In this document: positions 59,588-64,000 of the stretch, piece after piece
Numbering within the stretch: the first letter of the stretch is position 1
How the letters are laid out: each line of letters begins with the position of its first letter
Source: Siphonodentalium dalli
Taxonomy: Eukaryota; Mollusca; Scaphopoda; Gadilida; Siphonodentaliidae
DNA length: 64,000 nt
Assembly: GCA_032622095.1 (NCBI GenBank)
Contig: CP136061.1
Location: 133,430,087 to 133,494,086, forward strand
Direction: 5' to 3'
Position numbers and translations under genes: made by a program
The notes under the pieces: model-generated
Told to the model about the DNA's origin: nothing
The model's input: the letters and a program-made list of their open reading frames with translations, nothing else
Database searches by the model: none

Positions 59588-59751
59588 CTAAGCCCGATGC
59601 ACTTATGATGAAAGTTTCTCCCACCAGGGGGACTCATCTGGGCACCAGTGTCATATTTATATGCAGAGGTCATATCGGGAAACCTGCCAGGGAGATAATA
59701 TGGGACAGACAGCAGTATGACGACGAAGAGCCCGAAGCCATGTTACTGGAG
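59588..59751 (+). CDS. Ig-domain gene, exon 3: first half of second Ig domain
   Basis: A strong acceptor (TTTTTTCTTTTTCAG) precedes 59588. The donor GTCAGT follows 59751. The exon starts in phase 1, as exon 2 ends, and finishes in phase 0. It encodes KPDALMMKVSPTRGTHLGTS then VIFIC (C25, strand B), W38 thirteen residues later in EIIWDRQ (strand C), and an acidic C'-C'' loop (YDDEEPEAMLLE). The spacing is canonical for an Ig domain. A stop follows soon in the unspliced frame, so splicing is needed. Confidence 0.82.
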
Positions 59752-60676
59752 GTCAGTATATAAGTGGCATGGCGAAATTCATAATACATGTTTGTGGTTC
59801 AATTTTCTAGTACATATTTCCACAAAAATAAATAAATAAATTGTATTTGCTTCCATTACAAGTTGTCAAAAAAGAGTATATAGCATGATTGTATGTTATG
59901 ATATGTGCGTGTGTGAAGATATATAAGTTTCTATTCATGGGAGATTTGGAAAAATTATTTTGGTACATATTCTTATCTCTCACTAGTGAGTAATCGCCGC
60001 GTGCTTCTCGGGATAATAGGCATCGCGCCAAGTAAATTACTTTGCGGATTAATACTATTTAGAAAAGCCGCGCTTGACACCAATACCAGACATTGAAAAA
60101 TGATTGCTCTGTTCGTTAACGTTCAATTATTGTCCAATTAGCAATAACTTGTGCCCCATTCCAATTAGCTATTCTTTGCTAATAAAATATGTTTAAACTA
60201 ATTATTGTCCAACTTCGTGGGCACAAAAACAAAGAGGCAAAATGCGGGTTATATGTTTCGTCACAAGGCAGAGCGCGCAATACTGTCGTATACGGTTGTG
60301 AAACGTCTCAGCCAACGCCGTGCAGCACGTATGCTTTTTACACGCATTTTCAGCTTCTTTTAAAGATTTTGATTTGTTAAAAAGGCATAAAGCTCTAGTT
60401 TTTTTTTCATGTGATATACAAGATCTTCAACTCGTTGTGTTGGGATATAAGATTTTATGAAACTCGTTTCATAAATTTGATTCAGAACTCTATATATGCT
60501 TTACCTTCTTAAATGACGTACAGTTTTAGAAAATAATTCAATATTATCTCGTCAGGCCGAGAGTTTTAATTACATATATTTCGAATGTACCGGGATGTGC
60601 TGTAATAGTCTGTATACGTGTTCTCGTGTTCCCACAAATTGATTGAAAATAAAGCATTACTTACTTACTTACTTAG
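59752..60676 (+). other. Intron 3, ending in a retroposon-like tail
   Basis: The last 75 bases read like a retroposon 3' end: GATTGAAAATAAAGCA followed by four TTAC/ACTT repeats. The repeat's final TTAG provides the acceptor AG. The rest is unassigned. Confidence 0.55.
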
Positions 60677-60842
60677 GTTCAGTCAGCGGAACCGAGACTG
60701 GACTACAACATATGTCACTACGAAGGAGAGAGCGTCATGCGCTACACAATCACCAAGAAAGACCAAGGTGCCGTGTTCACGTGCAGAACGAGAGAAGGCG
60801 GGGATGGTGAGGCTCACTATAATTACAGGCTACACGTCTCTG
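60677..60842 (+). CDS. Ig-domain gene, exon 4: second half of second Ig domain
   Basis: The exon opens in phase 0 (VQSAEPRLDYNICHYEGESV) and reaches ITKKDQGAVFTC, the D-x-G-x-x-x-C strand F signature with the second core cysteine 65 residues after C25 of exon 3. It then gives a G strand (YNYRLHVS) and a GTAAGT donor, phase 1. With exon 3 it forms one complete Ig domain of about 109 residues split by an intron between the C'' and D regions. The phase-1 end shows that coding continues downstream, probably beyond the window. Signal peptide plus two Ig domains fits, among others, mollusc fibrinogen-related proteins or Ig adhesion receptors; the window does not decide. Confidence 0.82.
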
Positions 60843-61736
60843 GTAAGTTCCCCTGCCCGTAAAACGCAAACGTGTACGCTGTTATACAGCAAGTTTTATC
60901 GATTCACAAACAACTACATGGGAGAGGAGGTAACCATAAGTCAGACCAGCACTTGTCCTCCAATCCCATTGTCTGTTACTATATATGTGTATATATGTGT
61001 ATGTGTTATATATCATGTTTCATAACAAAAATAAACTAACATGTTTAAACTATAACCATACTATACATGTATATAGTATAGGCAATTCGCAACCTTGTAA
61101 TTATATACAATACAGGGGATTCGCAGGGTGCAACTCCTATAGCTGCATGTGGCTCATTTAGCACACCGCTTGACTACGAAAGATGTCATTTGGATAATAG
61201 ACAGGCTTAGAATTATTCCATGGTAATTATTCCACAGTTACCATTTCAATTACCCATATAATACATATACCGACTTTTCAAACTCAAGTACGGAATAGAA
61301 TATCAACTTCTTCACCCAACATCAATAGATAAATACATCAATACATCATGTACGTTTATATGTAGTGTATATGTATGCATAATGTCCGTATATGGATGTT
61401 TTACCAATTAAACTTGCTATAACGAGACTGTAACGTATGGCTTTGGCGAGGAAAATCGTATGCCGGTTATATGCCTCTTTTTAAATTAGGTTCGTGACTG
61501 AAACAGTTTTCACATATAACTTTTAATTGTCGACAGCGAAATGTGAAAAGCCCCCGCGCGTTGTGTGAAATAAAAATATGAACACAAGTGGAATGTGTCA
61601 TATGAACCTACATAGCAGGTGTACACGTATATACACAATTCTGCTCGCGAAATTGACATGAGTATGATGGAATACAGATAATAGTCAATTGCTCACGTGG
61701 AATTGGATCGCGTAATGGTGTGAACCCTGGTTAAGT
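60843..61736 (+). other. Intron 4, proximal part
   Basis: AT-rich, no further Ig exon seen on the plus strand. Frames overlapping exon 4 in another phase are shadows. Confidence 0.45.
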
Positions 61737-62125
61737 GGTCCTGCTAATTTGATATGTTGGTGGGTCCTGCTAATTTGATATGTCGGTTGGTCCTGCTAAT
61801 TTGATATGTTGATGGGTCCTGTTAATTTGATATGTTGGTTGGTCCTGCTAATTTTATATGTTGGTTGATCCTGCTAATTTGATATGTTGATGGGTCCTGT
61901 TAATTTGATATGTCGGTTGGTCCTGCTAATTTGATATGTTGGTGGGTCCTGCTAATTTTATATGTTGGTTGATCCTGCTAATTTGATATGTTGATGGGTC
62001 CTGTTAATTTGATATGTTGGTTGGTCCTGCTAATGTGATATTTCGTTTAGTCCTGCTAATTTGATACGTCGGTTCGTCCTGCTAATTTGATATGTTGGTT
62101 GGTCCTGATAATATGAAATGTGGGT
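61737..62125. repeat. 26-bp minisatellite
   Basis: Fifteen units of GGTCCTGCTAATTTGATATG plus TTGGTT, period exactly 26 bp (14 full periods from 61737 to 62101; the last unit is diverged). Alternation of GGTGG/GGTTG/GATGG ends suggests a higher-order pattern. Confidence 0.95.
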
Positions 62126-62163
62126 GCTGACGGGAGGAACCGACGCTGGTAATGAGAAGTACT

Positions 62164-62437
62164 GTTATTTTCTCTAACATTGTCATTTTCGCGGTGTTTG
62201 GTTCATCCGAGCGATATGAGAAAAACATTGTGTATGAAACATTCAAGAAGATATATATATTTTAAACATAATTTAATAATGGCTACGCTCGTGTATGCAA
62301 AACCATAGGAAAAGCCATTAAAGACGTATAGTCGGTTACAATATATGTACTTGAATATTTTATACAGATAATGACTTTTTATCAAGTTGCTCGGTTTAAC
62401 CAAACACCGTGAAAATGACAACTTTAGAAAAAATAAC
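62164..62437. mobile_element. 274-bp terminal-inverted-repeat MITE
   Basis: GTTATTTTCTCTAACATTGT then CATTTTCGCGGTGTTTGGTT at the left is inverted at 62390-62437 (AACCAAACACCGTGAAAATG, then ACAACTTTAG and AAAAATAAC). Arms are about 48 bp with a few mismatches; no target duplication seen. Confidence 0.75.
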
Positions 62438-63257
62438 GGTCGATCGATCACTTATATTATTCTACTTTACTGTCAAATGTTTGTCAAATGTCTAAATATG
62501 TTATTATTTTGATTGGAATAAAATATGTTTGCACCAACTTTATAAAAAATAACGGTACTTTTATTAACAGTATAATGTTGCCCGACCAACATCATAAAAA
62601 ATCAACAGGACACATCAACATCGTAGGAATTTAGCAGTACCACTTAACTAGATGTGGATATGTTCGAATCTGAGCGCTTGGGTGCAAACTATGACATTTC
62701 GAGAGATGTTCCACTCCAACATAATGCAGTATGAATAGACGAACTGTGCGTAGGAAGCATATATAAACACACCGTGTGGGTGCATTGCATAAAAAAACTC
62801 GAACCCGTAGCATTTAGTATATACAATCTATAAAGTTGGCATGCACATAACATAATAACACAAACGTTCAATGGACCAATGCTTGGATTGTAACCCCATT
62901 ACTACCTACTGATTGCTAGTACAATATCTGTATTATGTGTATGGCTGCTATGTAAACTATGATACGCCGCGTTACATCAGATACCATTGGCTTTTCTGAA
63001 GGCACGTATAGTCATGCCCAGTTTTTGCTATCTGCAGGTAGTGGTTATATATGTACTCCAGTTTGATAACCTTGAACAAATAAACAGCAATCGAGCAAAC
63101 TTTTAAACGTTTGCTTTCTCCTAACGCCGTATATGTCTGATAAAGTCTTTATTCTCAATGTTGATTACATGGACGTGGATAGAGGGTTCTCATTGGGGGG
63201 GGGGGGGTGCCAGCGTTATATTTTTAACTGTACTTCTTTGAACCAAACATACATTCT
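62438..63257. other. Unassigned interval
   Basis: A G13 run at 63195-63207. Otherwise nothing recognised. Confidence 0.45.
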
Positions 63258-64000
63258 TAAAGATGGTCTATCTCTTTCTAAATACGTTTTATATAGTTTC
63301 TGGGGTATAGGCTATATAATAATGAAAATGAGTCGAAGACACCTATCCGGAAACGCTTCTATCAATTAATATTGATTTTATATGGACATTTTCCGATACT
63401 ATTTTTAGAACAGACCGTCATGATCTGAGATCGCATGAAAGATTCATGACTCATGAATATTTCATTCAATCTCAGCTTTAGCTTGCTTCGCTATGGGCGT
63501 TTATATGAGCCGTAAAATAGCGACCTTTCGCAAAATCTAGAATACGATTACGGATATGGACAATATCCTGACAATATACGGTCAAAATACGATCTATACG
63601 CCCGTATATGTGATACGAAATATACCCCATTCAGTTTAATTATGTACAGATGTGTCAAGGATAAGTCATGCCAATGGTCCTGCTTGCATTGGGCACGCTC
63701 TAACATTATCCGTGTGGTGTATATATATATAAACACTCGGATAAGAACGTGGGATCTGAAACATAGATGAATTTTTCTTTCAAATATATGTGTAACTGAA
63801 TATGTGGGGCATATTCCATCTCACCAAATAACCATCATAGATAAATTGTAATGGTGTCGACCTTACTAGGGCAATCTATCCTACCCGTAATCGTAATAGT
63901 GATTTTTCGAAAGGTCACTACTGTCTCAAATTGATTGTATTATACCAGAAAATTCGAAATAAAACCAATATGAATTGATAGAAGCGTTTCCGGATCATAT
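63258..64000. mobile_element. Family-Q inverted-repeat element, incomplete at window end
   Basis: TCCGGAAACGCTTCTATCAA at 63338-63357 is inverted near the right edge (TTGATAGAAGCGTTTCCGGA, about 63975-63994). The right arm contains ATTGATTGTAT and CCAGAAAATTCGA as in the 152-bp palindrome. The left flank (AAAGATGGTCTATCTC) matches 57784. The element may extend past base 64000. Confidence 0.65.

Noticed and set aside
60618-61025. 135-codon frame overlapping exon 4
   Set aside because: Different frame from the Ig domain, runs through a splice donor and repeats; a shadow.

Overview
The window is non-bacterial, AT-rich, repeat-dense nuclear DNA from an animal. Canonical GT-AG introns, immunoglobulin-domain exons, a non-LTR retrotransposon fragment, tRNA-derived SINE heads and many hairpin transposons all point that way. 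A SINE at about 23.9-24.2 kb ends in a tail (GATATGGCCT, then AATAAACCCC, then AATC repeats) that resembles SINE tails I know from lophotrochozoan, especially molluscan, genomes. A mollusc-like invertebrate is therefore my best guess, as an inference only. Nearly all short open frames are chance or repeat-derived.

Layout, left part (1-37 kb). Position 1-693 is the reverse-transcriptase domain of a 5'-truncated non-LTR retrotransposon on the minus strand. After it comes a succession of large inverted-repeat (foldback) elements. FB-A (1200-5608) has CCATGG-rich minisatellite arms. FB-B (about 7890-9345) has arms made of a 14-bp palindrome. A diffuse inverted pair spans 9.8-12.45 kb. FB-C (13581-18013) has GC-rich arms of tandem ~300-350-bp units and a 9-bp target duplication. 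FB-D (25601-30016) has 1.3-kb arms around a 42-bp minisatellite. FB-E (30860-34248) has CACTGTG ends and a 5-bp duplication. FB-F is at 35468-36469. Two candidate C2H2 zinc-finger exons on the minus strand lie between inverted arms at 32574-32691 and 11353-11543.

Layout, right part (38-64 kb). A plus-strand gene is supported by four exons that agree in splice phase: a signal-peptide exon (38114-38192), one exon holding a whole Ig domain (52615-52998), and two exons sharing a second Ig domain (59588-59751 and 60677-60842). The gene runs on past the last exon seen, probably out of the window. Introns are about 14.4, 6.6 and 0.9 kb and carry smaller hairpin elements: a TTAA-flanked element, a TA-flanked Tc1/mariner-type palindrome, a perfect 152-bp palindrome, and a 516-bp GC-rich hairpin element with a 6-bp duplication. 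They also carry SINE fragments, long C/G homopolymer runs and microsatellites.

How it fits together. The only gene I call with confidence is the secreted or surface Ig-domain protein. The zinc-finger exons may be parts of one minus-strand gene, but this is weak. The dominant biology is the concentration of structurally diverse foldback elements, several with intact target-site duplications and one split into another element, which gives an order of insertion.
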